In this document: positions 16,215-23,805 of the stretch, in pieces
Numbering within the stretch: the stretch's first letter is position 1
How the letters are laid out: each line of letters begins with the position of its first letter
Program-made: the position numbers and the translations under genes
Notes under the pieces: model-generated
What the model was told of the DNA's origin: nothing
Seen by the model: only the letters and a program-made list of their open reading frames with translations
Database searches by the model: none
Source: Thermus scotoductus DSM 8553
Lineage (GTDB): Bacteria > Deinococcota > Deinococci > Deinococcales > Thermaceae
Length of the DNA: 33,865 nucleotides
Direction of reading: 5' to 3'
NCBI RefSeq assembly: GCF_000381045.1
Contig: NZ_KB905732.1
Location: 1-33,865, forward strand

Positions 16215-18380
16215 TCACCCCAAGCGCCTGAGGTCTGCGTACTTCAAGGAAAGCCTCTTCAAACCAACCCCTTCAAATTGCACCGTCACCTCGTCCCCCA
16301 TGGCCGCCACCACCGTACCTTGGCCAAAGCGGGGGTGGACCACCCGTTCCCCACCCTTGAAGGCCCCGGGCTTGGGCCGGTGGGCTGGAGGAGCCTTGGT
16401 GGGCGTCCGGTAGGGATCGTACTCCTGGTAGAGCCCCTCTTCCACCTCCTCCAGGAAACGGCTTGGCCGGGTGGCTTCGGTGCGCCCGTAAACCTCCCTT
16501 TCCTCCGCATAGGAGAGGCAAAGCCTTTCCTGGGCCCGGGTCACCCCCACGTAGAAGAGGCGGCGCTCCTCCTCGAGGCCCTCCAGGGTGCTCAGGGAGG
16601 AGCGGTGGGGCAAAAGCCCTTCCTCCACCCCCACCACGAAGACCACGGGAAACTCCAGCCCCTTGGCGTTGTGCAGGGTCATGAGGGCCACCTTGCCCGC
16701 GGGCTCCCCCGGCTCCTCCGCCCGGGCGGTAAGGGCCACCTTGTCCAGGAACTCCATGAGCCCCTCCGCCTCCTTGGCGGCCCTCAGGAGCTCCTCCACG
16801 TTCTCCAGGCGGTCCTCGTAGTCCTCGGGGTAGGCCTCCTTCAGGTAGGCGGGGTAGTCGGTGGCCTCGAGGAGGTGGCGGAAAAATCCCTCCGCCGGCC
16901 CAAAGGCCAGTTCCTGGAGCTCCTCCATCAGGGCCAGGAAGTGGCGCAAGGGAGCAGGGCGGGGCAGAACCTCTGCCGCCACCCTGAGGGCCTCGAAGAG
17001 GGGAAGCCCCTTCTCCCTGGCGAGGGCCTCCACCTTCTCCACCGTAGCGGGGCCGATGCCCCGGGGAGGGGTGTTCAGCACCCGCTTCAGGCTCACCCCA
17101 TCCAGGGGGTTCAGGCTCAGGCGGGCGTAGGCCAGAAGGTCCTTCACCTCCGCCCGTTCAAAGAACCCCACCCCCCCCACCACCCGGGCTGGAACCCCCC
17201 GGGAGGCCAGGGCCTGCTCCAGGAGGCGGCTTTGGGCGTTGGTGCGGTAGAGGACCGCCACCCGGTCGAAGGGAGGCCCCAGCCGCAGGATCTCTTCGGC
17301 CACGAAGCGGGCCTCGTCCCGGGCATCCCGGGCCCGGTAGAGGCGCACAGGCTCCCCCCCGGGCTTCACGGGCCTCAAGGTCTTCTCCAGGCGCAGGGCA
17401 TTATTTACGATGAGGGCGTTGGCGAAACGCAGGATGGCCTCGGTGGAGCGGTAGTTCTCCTCGAGGCGGTACACTTTGGCCCCGGGGAAGTCCCGGGTGA
17501 ACTCCAGGATGTTCTTGATGTCGGCGGCGCGGAAGGAGTAGATGCCCTGGTCCGGGTCCCCCACGGCCATGAGGTTGGCCTCCTCCCCCGCCAGGAGCCG
17601 GGTGAAACGGTACTGCACGGGATTGGTGTCCTGGTACTCGTCCACGTGGATGAAGCGGGCCCGCCTCCTGACCCGCTTCAAGACCTCAGGGTCCTCCTCC
17701 AGGAGGCGCAGGGCATAAAGGAGGATGTCCCCAAAGTCCAAGGCCCCCTGGGCCCTAAGGGCTTCCTCGTAGCGCTTCACCACGTCCAAAAGCTTGCCCC
17801 GGCTTAACCCGGCGTAGTACTCGGGAAGCTCAGGAAGGAGGGACTCAGGGGCTTCCCCCCGGTTCTTGGCCCGGTCCAAAAGGCCCTTGATGGGCCCGGG
17901 GCGTGCGGAAAGCCCAAGCTCCTTCAGCACCTCCCTGATAAGGGCGGCCTGGTCGTCCTCGTCGTAAACCACAAAGCCTGGCCTAAGCCCCACCCTTTCC
18001 CCGTAAACCCTAAGGATGCGCAAGGCGGCGGAGTGGAAGGTGGCAACCCAAAGCTCCCCTGCCCCCTTCACCATGCGCTTAAGGCGCTCCCGCATCTCGA
18101 GGGCGGCCTTGTTGGTGAAGGTGACCGCCAGGATCTCCGAGGGGAAGACGCCCCTCTTGGCGATGAGGTAGGCCACCCGGTGGACCACGGTGCGGGTCTT
18201 GCCGCTTCCCGCCCCCGCCACCACCAGGGCCGGTCCCTCAAAGTGCAAGACCGCCTGGCGCTGGGCTTCGTTCAGGGAGGAAAGAAGGGCTTCCGCAAGG
18301 GACTCGCCACGTAACGCAGCTTCCCCATCCGCAAAAAGCCCCCTTGAAGCCTCAAGCTGTTCCCTACGGGAAGCCTCCAC
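16215..18380 (-). CDS. uvrD: UvrD/PcrA-family superfamily 1A DNA helicase
   Basis: 721 residues from GTG 18380. About 33 extra residues precede the Q-motif SLNEAQRQAV. Helicase motifs follow: I AGAGSGKT (55-62), Ia VTFTNKAA, II VDEYQD (246-251), III DPDQGIYSFRAA, IV LEENYRST, V LHNAKGLEFPVVFV, VI RRLFYVGVTRAQERL. The C-terminal GERVVHPRFGQGTVVA segment is the small Tudor-like domain that binds RNA polymerase in PcrA/UvrD. It acts in nucleotide-excision and mismatch repair and transcription-coupled repair. The GTG start is supported by a TAGACT -10 box exactly 6 nt upstream. Confidence 0.95.
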   Translation of the reverse strand: MEASRREQLEASRGLFADGEAALRGESLAEALLSSLNEAQRQAVLHFEGPALVVAGAGSGKTRTVVHRVAYLIAKRGVFPSEILAVTFTNKAALEMRERLKRMVKGAGELWVATFHSAALRILRVYGERVGLRPGFVVYDEDDQAALIREVLKELGLSARPGPIKGLLDRAKNRGEAPESLLPELPEYYAGLSRGKLLDVVKRYEEALRAQGALDFGDILLYALRLLEEDPEVLKRVRRRARFIHVDEYQDTNPVQYRFTRLLAGEEANLMAVGDPDQGIYSFRAADIKNILEFTRDFPGAKVYRLEENYRSTEAILRFANALIVNNALRLEKTLRPVKPGGEPVRLYRARDARDEARFVAEEILRLGPPFDRVAVLYRTNAQSRLLEQALASRGVPARVVGGVGFFERAEVKDLLAYARLSLNPLDGVSLKRVLNTPPRGIGPATVEKVEALAREKGLPLFEALRVAAEVLPRPAPLRHFLALMEELQELAFGPAEGFFRHLLEATDYPAYLKEAYPEDYEDRLENVEELLRAAKEAEGLMEFLDKVALTARAEEPGEPAGKVALMTLHNAKGLEFPVVFVVGVEEGLLPHRSSLSTLEGLEEERRLFYVGVTRAQERLCLSYAEEREVYGRTEATRPSRFLEEVEEGLYQEYDPYRTPTKAPPAHRPKPGAFKGGERVVHPRFGQGTVVAAMGDEVTVQFEGVGLKRLSLKYADLRRLG

Positions 18381-18386
18381 GGGCCG

Positions 18387-18406
18387 AGTCTACCACGGGG
18401 TAGACT
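18387..18406. promoter_or_regulatory. Palindromic divergent promoter core for uvrD and the phosphohexomutase-like gene
   Basis: AGTCTACC (18387-18394), 4 nt, GGTAGACT (18399-18406) is a perfect 8-bp inverted repeat. Each arm contains a TAGACT -10 box facing outward: minus strand 18392-18387, 6 nt from the uvrD GTG; plus strand 18401-18406, 7 nt from the ATG at 18414. No good -35 is visible for either. The palindrome could also bind a dimeric regulator controlling both genes. Confidence 0.55.
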
Positions 18407-18413
18407 CTAAGGC

Positions 18414-19310
18414 ATGGAGCTCTACCCCACGCAGGATGGCTTTTTGGGAGAGATCGCCAAGGACTTCACCTTCGCCCAGGTGGCCCGGCTGGCCGCCGGG
18501 TTTGGGGAAAGGGTTAGGGCGGAAGGGATAACCCGGGTAGTGGTGGCCCACGATACCCGCTTCCTGGCCAAGGAAATGGCGGAGGAAGCGGCGGGGATCC
18601 TGGGGGGAATGGGCCTGGAAACCTTCCTCCTGAAAGGCCCTTCCCCTTTGCCCCTTTTCGGCTTTGCCCTAAAGGAACTGGAAGCGGCCGGGTTTTACCT
18701 CACCGCCAGCCGCAAGCCCGCCCGCTTCCAGGGGGTGAAGCTCCGCCTGGGCCCCGGGAAACCCCTTTCCCCGGAAGGGATGGCCCTTCCCCAGGAGGCC
18801 CCGCAGAAGCGGGGAAGCTTCCAGGTCCTGGACCGGAAGAAGGCCTACCTGGAGCACCTGGCCCAAAACGCCGGCCAGGGAGCCCAGGGAAAAAAGGGGA
18901 TGGTTTACCTGGACACCCTGGGAGGAGCAGGGGGAGGGGTGCTGCCCGGGGTCTTCAAGCTCCTGGGCCTCGAGGCGGAACTTAGGGAACTCCACCCCCT
19001 TCCCCACCCCCTCTTCTACGGGGTGGACCCCGACCCCAAGCCGGAAAACCTCCCCACCCTCCTCGTCCTCATGAAGGCGGTGGAACCCCCGGCGGTGGGC
19101 TTTGCCCTGGATGGGGATGCGGACCGCCTTACCGTGGTCCTGCCCGGCGGGGAGCTGGTTTCCCAGGAGGAAGCCCTGGAAAAACTTAGACAAGCCCTGG
19201 GAGGAAGGGAGGTCCGGGCGGATGGCGAGGGAGGCTACCTCTTCTCCTGGCACCTCCCGGAAAAGGATCCTTTCCTGGCCGCCCTTCTCCTCCTGCAGGT
19301 CCTCCTATGA
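18414..19310 (+). CDS. Truncated alpha-D-phosphohexomutase (PGM/PMM family)
   Basis: 298 residues. It keeps the N-terminal QDGFLGEIAKDFTFAQV motif, the catalytic serine loop in altered form (TASRKPARFQG, S99; the family has TASHNP..NG), the metal-binding DGDADR (233-238) and a GEGG sugar-binding-like loop (271-274). It then stops after about 25 residues. The whole fourth, phosphate-binding domain is missing: normal members have 450-550 residues. The ATGA overlap with the next gene and the leaderless-type promoter argue that the short form is expressed rather than a recent frameshift. Substrate and activity are uncertain; it may be specialised or non-catalytic. Confidence 0.72.
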   Translation: MELYPTQDGFLGEIAKDFTFAQVARLAAGFGERVRAEGITRVVVAHDTRFLAKEMAEEAAGILGGMGLETFLLKGPSPLPLFGFALKELEAAGFYLTASRKPARFQGVKLRLGPGKPLSPEGMALPQEAPQKRGSFQVLDRKKAYLEHLAQNAGQGAQGKKGMVYLDTLGGAGGGVLPGVFKLLGLEAELRELHPLPHPLFYGVDPDPKPENLPTLLVLMKAVEPPAVGFALDGDADRLTVVLPGGELVSQEEALEKLRQALGGREVRADGEGGYLFSWHLPEKDPFLAALLLLQVLL

Positions 19311-20260
19311 AGGAGCTTCTTCCCGGTCTTTACCTCCTTCCCGTGCCCATCCCCTACCCCTTGAAGACGGTAAACCTCTACCTTTTTAGGGGCAACGGGG
19401 AGGTGGCCCTCCTGGACACCGCCTTGGGTACCAAGACCGCCCGGGGAACCCTGGAGCTCAGCCTGGCGGAGCTCGGCCTTTGCTTTACCGACATCAAGAC
19501 CATCCTCCTCACCCACCACCACCCGGACCACTACGGCCTGGCGGGCTTTTTTGAAGGGCTTGGGGCCCGGGTATGGCTGCACGAGGAGGAGGTAGGGCGG
19601 GGCCACCTCTTCTGGCTTCAACCCGAAGCCTTTGAGGAGGCCAGCTGGCGGCTTTTCCTGGACCACGGCACCCCGGAGGAAGCCCTTATGGGCATCCGGG
19701 AAACCATGGCCAAAACCCGGGAGCGGGCCCATCCTCCCCAAAACCCCACGCCCCTGAAGGACGGGGAGGTGCTGGAGGTGGCCGGCAAGAAGCTCCGGGT
19801 CATCTGGACCCCCGGCCACGCCGATGGGCACGTGGCCTTCTATCTGGAGGAGGAAGGAATCCTCCTGGTAGGGGACGCCCTCTTGGAACGGGTATCCCCC
19901 AACGTGGGCCTTTGGGCCTACACCCGGGAGAACCCCCTAAAGGACTTTCTGGCGTCCTTAGAGCGCCTTATGGAGCTTCCAGCCAAGGTGGCGTATGCGG
20001 GGCATTTCGGCCCCATCCTCGAGGTGAAGAAGCGGGCCCAAGAGCTCATCGCCCACCACCAGGAGCGCCTGGAGGCCCTGCTCGGCTTTCTTCAAGCCCC
20101 CATGACCGCCTGGGAGCTTTCCCTAAGGCTTTTCCCCCAGGAGCTGGACGCTCCCGGCAGGCGCTTCGCCTTTGCGGAAACCCTGGCCCACCTGGAGTAC
20201 CTGCGCCTCGAGGGGCACGTAAAGCGGGAAGGCCCCCCCTACCGGTACTTCCGGGCTTAG
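19307..20260 (+). CDS. Metallo-beta-lactamase-fold hydrolase (LACTB2-like)
   Basis: 317 residues. Zinc ligands are in THHHPDHYG (H70, H72, D74, H75), with a later ligand in TPGHADGHVAFY and an aspartate in LLVGDALL. About 100 C-terminal residues after the MBL core contain a winged-helix-like segment (LFPQELDAPGRRFAFAETLA, then HLEYLRLEGHVKREG) as in LACTB2-type enzymes. Members act as thioesterases, nucleases or glyoxalase-II-like hydrolases, so substrate cannot be assigned. The ATG overlaps the stop of the phosphohexomutase gene by 4 nt (coupled translation). Confidence 0.85.
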   Translation: MKELLPGLYLLPVPIPYPLKTVNLYLFRGNGEVALLDTALGTKTARGTLELSLAELGLCFTDIKTILLTHHHPDHYGLAGFFEGLGARVWLHEEEVGRGHLFWLQPEAFEEASWRLFLDHGTPEEALMGIRETMAKTRERAHPPQNPTPLKDGEVLEVAGKKLRVIWTPGHADGHVAFYLEEEGILLVGDALLERVSPNVGLWAYTRENPLKDFLASLERLMELPAKVAYAGHFGPILEVKKRAQELIAHHQERLEALLGFLQAPMTAWELSLRLFPQELDAPGRRFAFAETLAHLEYLRLEGHVKREGPPYRYFRA

Positions 20261-20265
20261 AGCCC

Positions 20266-20294
20266 TTGCCCTAAGCCGCAGGTGGAGGTAAACT
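20266..20294 (+). promoter_or_regulatory. fadD promoter
   Basis: TTGCCC (20266-20271) and TAAACT (20289-20294) are separated by 17 nt, the same -35 hexamer and spacing as the methylase promoter at 8845. Predicted transcription start is about 20301, inside the FadR-like operator that begins at 20294. Confidence 0.6.
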
Positions 20295-20308
20295 TTGACC
20301 CAGTTCAA
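20294..20308. promoter_or_regulatory. FadR-type operator overlapping the fadD transcription start
   Basis: TTTGACCCAGTTCAA matches the Thermus thermophilus FadR (TetR family) consensus that I recall, TTRNACYNRGTNYAA, at every fixed position except the third (T instead of a purine). It contains the half-sites TTGA and TCAA, lies directly after the -10 box and runs into the Shine-Dalgarno AAGGAGGT (20307-20314) of fadD. Repressor binding here would block transcription; acyl-CoA would release it. Confidence 0.6.
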
Positions 20309-20317
20309 GGAGGTGCC

Positions 20318-21964
20318 ATGCATCCCTGGTACACTCACTACGATCCCGGGGTCCCCAAGGAGGCCCCCAGGCCCTGGCTGCTCACCGACCTTCTAAGGGA
20401 AAACGCCCGCCGCTATCCCCACAAGGAGGCCCTGGAATTCCTGGGGCGAAGTCTTAGCTACCGAAACCTGTGGCAGCAGGTGGAGGCCTTCGCCAAAGGC
20501 CTTCAGGAGGCCGGCCTGAAACCCGGGGACCGGGTGGCCATCATGCTCCCTAACTCCCCCCAGTTCGTCATCGCCTTCTACGGCACCCTTTTGGCGGGGG
20601 GCGTGGCGGTGAACACCAACCCCATGTACACCCCCCGGGAACTCGGGCACCAGCTCAGGGACTCGGGGGCCAGGGTCCTGGTCATCCTGGACCTTCTTCT
20701 TCCCCGCTACCAGGAGGTGAAGGCAGAGGCCCCGGTGGAGGTCCTGGTGCGCACAGGCATTCAGGACTACCTGCCCTTCCCCAAGAATCTCCTCTACCCC
20801 TTGATGCTCAAGCGGAAAGGCCAAGCCCCGAGGAGCCTCGAGGGCACCCCCTGGCGTGCCTTCCTCAAGCCGGGTAATCCCCAGCCCGTCCCTTTAGACC
20901 TGGACGACCTCGCCCTTTTGCAGTACACGGGAGGGACCACGGGTGTGGCCAAGGGGGCCATGCTCACCCACCGGAATCTCTCCAGCAACGCCCTCCAGGT
21001 CCGCTCCTGGATCCCCGATTTCCAGGAGGGAGAGGAGGTGGTGCTGGGGGCCATCCCCTTCTTCCACGTCTACGGCATGACCGTGGCCATGAACCTGGCC
21101 CTCTTGGGAGCGGCCAAGCTGGTTCTTCTGCCCCGGCCGGAGATCAAGCCCATCGTGGAGGCCATAGAGAAGCACCGGGTGACCCTTTTCCCCGGGGTGC
21201 CCACCCTCTACGTGGCCTTCAACAACTTCCCGGGAATCGAGAAACGGAACCTAAGGAGCATACGGGCCTGCATCTCGGGCTCCGCTCCCTTGCCCCTGGA
21301 GGTGGCCGATCGCTTTGAACAGCTCACGGGGGCCAAGCTGGTGGAGGGCTACGGCCTCACCGAGGCAAGCCCCGTGACCCACTGCAACCCCCTCCATGGC
21401 GTCCGCAAGCTGGGGAGCGTGGGTCTACCCTTCCCCGGGGTAGAGGCCAAGGTGGTGGACGAGGAGGGTCAGGAAGTCCCCATCGGAGAGGTGGGCGAAC
21501 TCGTCGTCAAAGGCCCCAACATCATGAAGGGCTACTGGAACCGCCCCGAGGAAACCCAAAAGGCCCTCCAGGACGGCTGGCTCTTCACCGGGGATATGGC
21601 CCGAATGGACCAGGATGGCTACTTCTACATCGTGGACCGCAAAAAGGACATGATCATCGCCGGCGGCTACAACATTTACCCCCGCGAGGTGGAAGAGATC
21701 CTCTACCAGCACGAAGCCGTCCAGGAAGCCGCCGTGGTGGGCGTACCCGACCCCTACCGCGGGGAAACCGTGGCCGCCTTCATCGTCCTCAAGGAAGCCT
21801 ACAGGGGCAAGGTCACGGAAAAGGACATCGAAACCTTCTGCCGGCAAAACCTCGCCGCCTACAAGGTTCCCCGCATCATCGAGTTCCGGGACAGCCTGCC
21901 CAAAACCAGCGTGGGGAAAATCCTCAAGCGCGAGCTGACCAAGGAGATGGCGGCCAAACGCTAG
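20318..21964 (+). CDS. fadD: Long-chain acyl-CoA synthetase
   Basis: 548 residues from ATG 20318, preceded by a strong AAGGAGGT. The start MHPWYTHYDPGVP matches the FadD N-terminus; the GTG at 20282 would put the promoter and operator inside the gene. Motifs: ATP-binding YTGGTTGVAKGAMLTHRN, GYGLTEASP, the hinge region YFYIVDRKKDMIIAGGYNIY, and C-terminal PKTSVGKILKREL with the adenylation lysine. It activates fatty acids to acyl-CoA for beta-oxidation. The FadR-like operator at 20294 places it in the fatty-acid degradation regulon. Confidence 0.93.
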   Translation: MHPWYTHYDPGVPKEAPRPWLLTDLLRENARRYPHKEALEFLGRSLSYRNLWQQVEAFAKGLQEAGLKPGDRVAIMLPNSPQFVIAFYGTLLAGGVAVNTNPMYTPRELGHQLRDSGARVLVILDLLLPRYQEVKAEAPVEVLVRTGIQDYLPFPKNLLYPLMLKRKGQAPRSLEGTPWRAFLKPGNPQPVPLDLDDLALLQYTGGTTGVAKGAMLTHRNLSSNALQVRSWIPDFQEGEEVVLGAIPFFHVYGMTVAMNLALLGAAKLVLLPRPEIKPIVEAIEKHRVTLFPGVPTLYVAFNNFPGIEKRNLRSIRACISGSAPLPLEVADRFEQLTGAKLVEGYGLTEASPVTHCNPLHGVRKLGSVGLPFPGVEAKVVDEEGQEVPIGEVGELVVKGPNIMKGYWNRPEETQKALQDGWLFTGDMARMDQDGYFYIVDRKKDMIIAGGYNIYPREVEEILYQHEAVQEAAVVGVPDPYRGETVAAFIVLKEAYRGKVTEKDIETFCRQNLAAYKVPRIIEFRDSLPKTSVGKILKRELTKEMAAKR

Positions 21965-21990
21965 CCCCAGGGCTGACCGGGTCGGAAGCC

Positions 21991-22866
21991 TCAGTCCAGC
22001 ACGAAGCGGTCCTCGCTCTCGTGAAGGCGCACCCGGTGGACGATGCGCTGGTCCTGGCCCCCGTTCCCCTCGGTCATGGCCACCACGCTCACGTAGGGCC
22101 TTAAGGGGCTACGGAGCACCTTCTTGGTGAGGGTTTCCTCCACCTGGAAGATGCCAGCGGAGTTGTTCATGGTCACCTGGATCTCCACGGGCACCTTCTC
22201 CCCTTTGAGGATACGCACCTCGTCCACCGCCAGGGCGCTGATGGAGTGGATGTCGATGCTCCCCAAGGCGAAGGCCTTCCGCCCCCGGCCCTTGGTGATG
22301 TCGGTGCCGTCGGCCACGGCGGTGACCCCTGCCTCAATGGTTAAGGGCTCAGGGGAGAGGTCATGGCTATAGATGCCGTGAAGGATGAGGGCCCTCAGGG
22401 CCGTGCGTTGCTCGGGGTCGGGGTAGATCTTCTCCAGGATCCGGTTCAGGATGGGCAGGGACAGGGTGACACCAAAGGCCTCGTGATGGTCCCGGTGCAC
22501 CTGGTTGCCCAGGTCGTGGAGCATGGTGGCAAGGAGGACCACCACGTAGGCATCCTCCAGCTCCCCGGCCCCCGACTCCACCGTGTCCAGGCGCACCCCT
22601 GCCTCGGCCAGCAACGAAAGGATGGCCACGCTGGCCGCCCCCGTGAGGAGGGCGTGGACCCGGCCGTGGTCGTTGTAGCCCAGCTTGCGCATGGTGATGT
22701 AGTTGGCCATGTTCCACCCAGCCCTGGCCTCGGGGTCTTGGATGAGGAGCTCGTAGGCCTTAAGGGCCTTGGGAAAGGCCTTTAAGCGCTCGCGGATGGA
22801 CTGGTCGGCCTCGGCGTATAGCCTGGCCTTGGGGCTGGCTACGTGGACGATGCGCTCTTCCGTCAT
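21991..22866 (-). CDS. HD-domain metal-dependent phosphohydrolase
   Basis: 291 residues from ATG 22866, which has GGAG 6 nt upstream; a GTG 24 nt further up lacks support. The HD core contains YNDHGRVHALL (H67, H71), MLHDLGNQVHRDHHE (H117-D118) and LILHGIYSHD. A C-terminal region of about 100 residues (VDEVRILKGEKVPVEI..., ending ESEDRFVLD) is beta-rich and unassigned. HD enzymes remove phosphates from nucleotides or cyclic nucleotides; the substrate is unknown. It follows the enoyl-CoA hydratase on the same strand but is separated from it by a likely terminator. Confidence 0.8.
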   Translation of the reverse strand: MTEERIVHVASPKARLYAEADQSIRERLKAFPKALKAYELLIQDPEARAGWNMANYITMRKLGYNDHGRVHALLTGAASVAILSLLAEAGVRLDTVESGAGELEDAYVVVLLATMLHDLGNQVHRDHHEAFGVTLSLPILNRILEKIYPDPEQRTALRALILHGIYSHDLSPEPLTIEAGVTAVADGTDITKGRGRKAFALGSIDIHSISALAVDEVRILKGEKVPVEIQVTMNNSAGIFQVEETLTKKVLRSPLRPYVSVVAMTEGNGGQDQRIVHRVRLHESEDRFVLD

Positions 22867-22876
22867 GGGCAACTCC

Positions 22877-22882
22877 ACATTA
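22877..22882 (-). promoter_or_regulatory. Possible -10 of the HD phosphohydrolase gene
   Basis: On the minus strand TAATGT ends 10 nt before the ATG at 22866, with GGAG in between. No clear -35 is seen, so this is a weak call, but the 116-nt gap and upstream hairpin imply that a promoter is needed here. Confidence 0.35.
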
Positions 22883-22952
22883 CACCACACTGCGAATGGC
22901 CATACCTACCCAACACCCTCATGCGCCCAAAAGAAGCCAGAGGGTGAAGCCA

Positions 22953-22978
22953 AAGCCCCTCCCCAAGGGAAAGGGCTT
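22953..22978 (-). terminator. Probable terminator after the enoyl-CoA hydratase operon
   Basis: In the minus-strand transcript AAGCCCTTTCCC, a short TTGG loop and GGAGGGGCTT can form a roughly 10-bp stem with a few G-U pairs, starting 5 nt after the hydratase stop. The following sequence is only mildly T-rich (CTTCTTTT about 20 nt on), so it could be a processing or pausing hairpin rather than a classic intrinsic terminator. Confidence 0.45.
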
Positions 22979-22982
22979 ACCC

Positions 22983-23804
22983 TTACTCTCCCTTGAAGTT
23001 GGGCGCCCGCTTTTCCAGGAAGGCCCGCACCCCCTCCTTCATGTCCTCGGTGGCGGAGGCATAGCCGAAAAGGTCGGCCTCGATCTCCAGGGCCTCCGCC
23101 AGGTCCAGCCCCTCGCCCCGCACCACGCTTTCCTTGGCCAGGGCCAGGGCAATGGGCGCATTTTTCATGATCTTCTGGGCCAGCTTCTTGGCCTCCTCCA
23201 GGGCATCCTCCCCCACCCGGTTCACCAGACCCAGGCTTAAGGCCTCTTCGGCGGACACATGCCGCCCGGTGAAGATGAGGTCCAAGGCCCGACCCCGCCC
23301 GATGAGGCGGGGAAGCCTTTGGGTGCCGCCAAAGCCCGGGATCAAGCCCAGCCCCACCTCGGGCAGGCCCAGCTTGGCCTCCCTGGAGGCCACCCTCAGG
23401 TCGCAGGCCAGGGCCAGCTCCAGCCCTCCCCCCAGGGCATACCCGTTGATGGCGGCTATGGTGGGAAGGGGCAAGGCGGCGATCTCGGCGAAGACCTGCT
23501 GCCCCAAAAGGGCGTACTCCCGGGCCATGAAGGGATCCTTCAGGGCGGCGATCTCCTTGAGGTCCGCCCCAGCGGCGAAGGCCTTCCCCTCCCCGGTGAA
23601 GATGGCCACCCGAACCTCGGGATCCTGATGGATGACCTCGGCCACCTCGGCAAGCTCCCTGAGGAGGTCCTGGGAAAGGGCGTTTAAGGCCTCAGGACGC
23701 CTTAAGGTAACCAGGGCGATGCCCTCCTCCACCTCGTAGGAGAGGTGCTCAAACTCGGGGATCTCCAGGATGAACTCGTGCTCGTGTTCGTGCTCGTGGG
23801 CCAT
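22983..23804 (-). CDS. Enoyl-CoA hydratase/isomerase (crotonase family) with His-Glu N-terminal tag
   Basis: 273 residues. The crotonase core begins near residue 22 (SYEVEEGIALVTLRRPEALN). The oxyanion-hole segments are KAFAAGADLKEI and GYALGGGLELALACDL. The two catalytic glutamates are E129 and E149, 20 residues apart as in rat crotonase (E144/E164), so a true hydratase is likely. It would hydrate trans-2-enoyl-CoA in beta-oxidation. The first 10 residues, MAHEHEHEHE, are not part of the family fold and arise from a 6-nt tandem repeat. The start lies 1 nt after the deoD stop, so the operon is ABC ATPase-deoD-hydratase. Confidence 0.92.
   Translation of the reverse strand: MAHEHEHEHEFILEIPEFEHLSYEVEEGIALVTLRRPEALNALSQDLLRELAEVAEVIHQDPEVRVAIFTGEGKAFAAGADLKEIAALKDPFMAREYALLGQQVFAEIAALPLPTIAAINGYALGGGLELALACDLRVASREAKLGLPEVGLGLIPGFGGTQRLPRLIGRGRALDLIFTGRHVSAEEALSLGLVNRVGEDALEEAKKLAQKIMKNAPIALALAKESVVRGEGLDLAEALEIEADLFGYASATEDMKEGVRAFLEKRAPNFKGE
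23775..23798. repeat. Four-unit 6-nt tandem repeat encoding (His-Glu)n
   Basis: Plus strand CTCGTG, CTCGTG, TTCGTG, CTCGTG, encoding EHEHEHEH on the minus strand at the N-terminus of the hydratase. Unit length is a multiple of three, so copy number could vary without frameshift. Confidence 0.85.
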
Positions 23805-23805
23805 G

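Noticed and set aside
16191-17807. 538-codon plus-strand frame
   Set aside because: Antisense shadow of uvrD: Gly/Pro/Leu/His-rich with no domain pattern, typical of high-GC opposite-strand frames.
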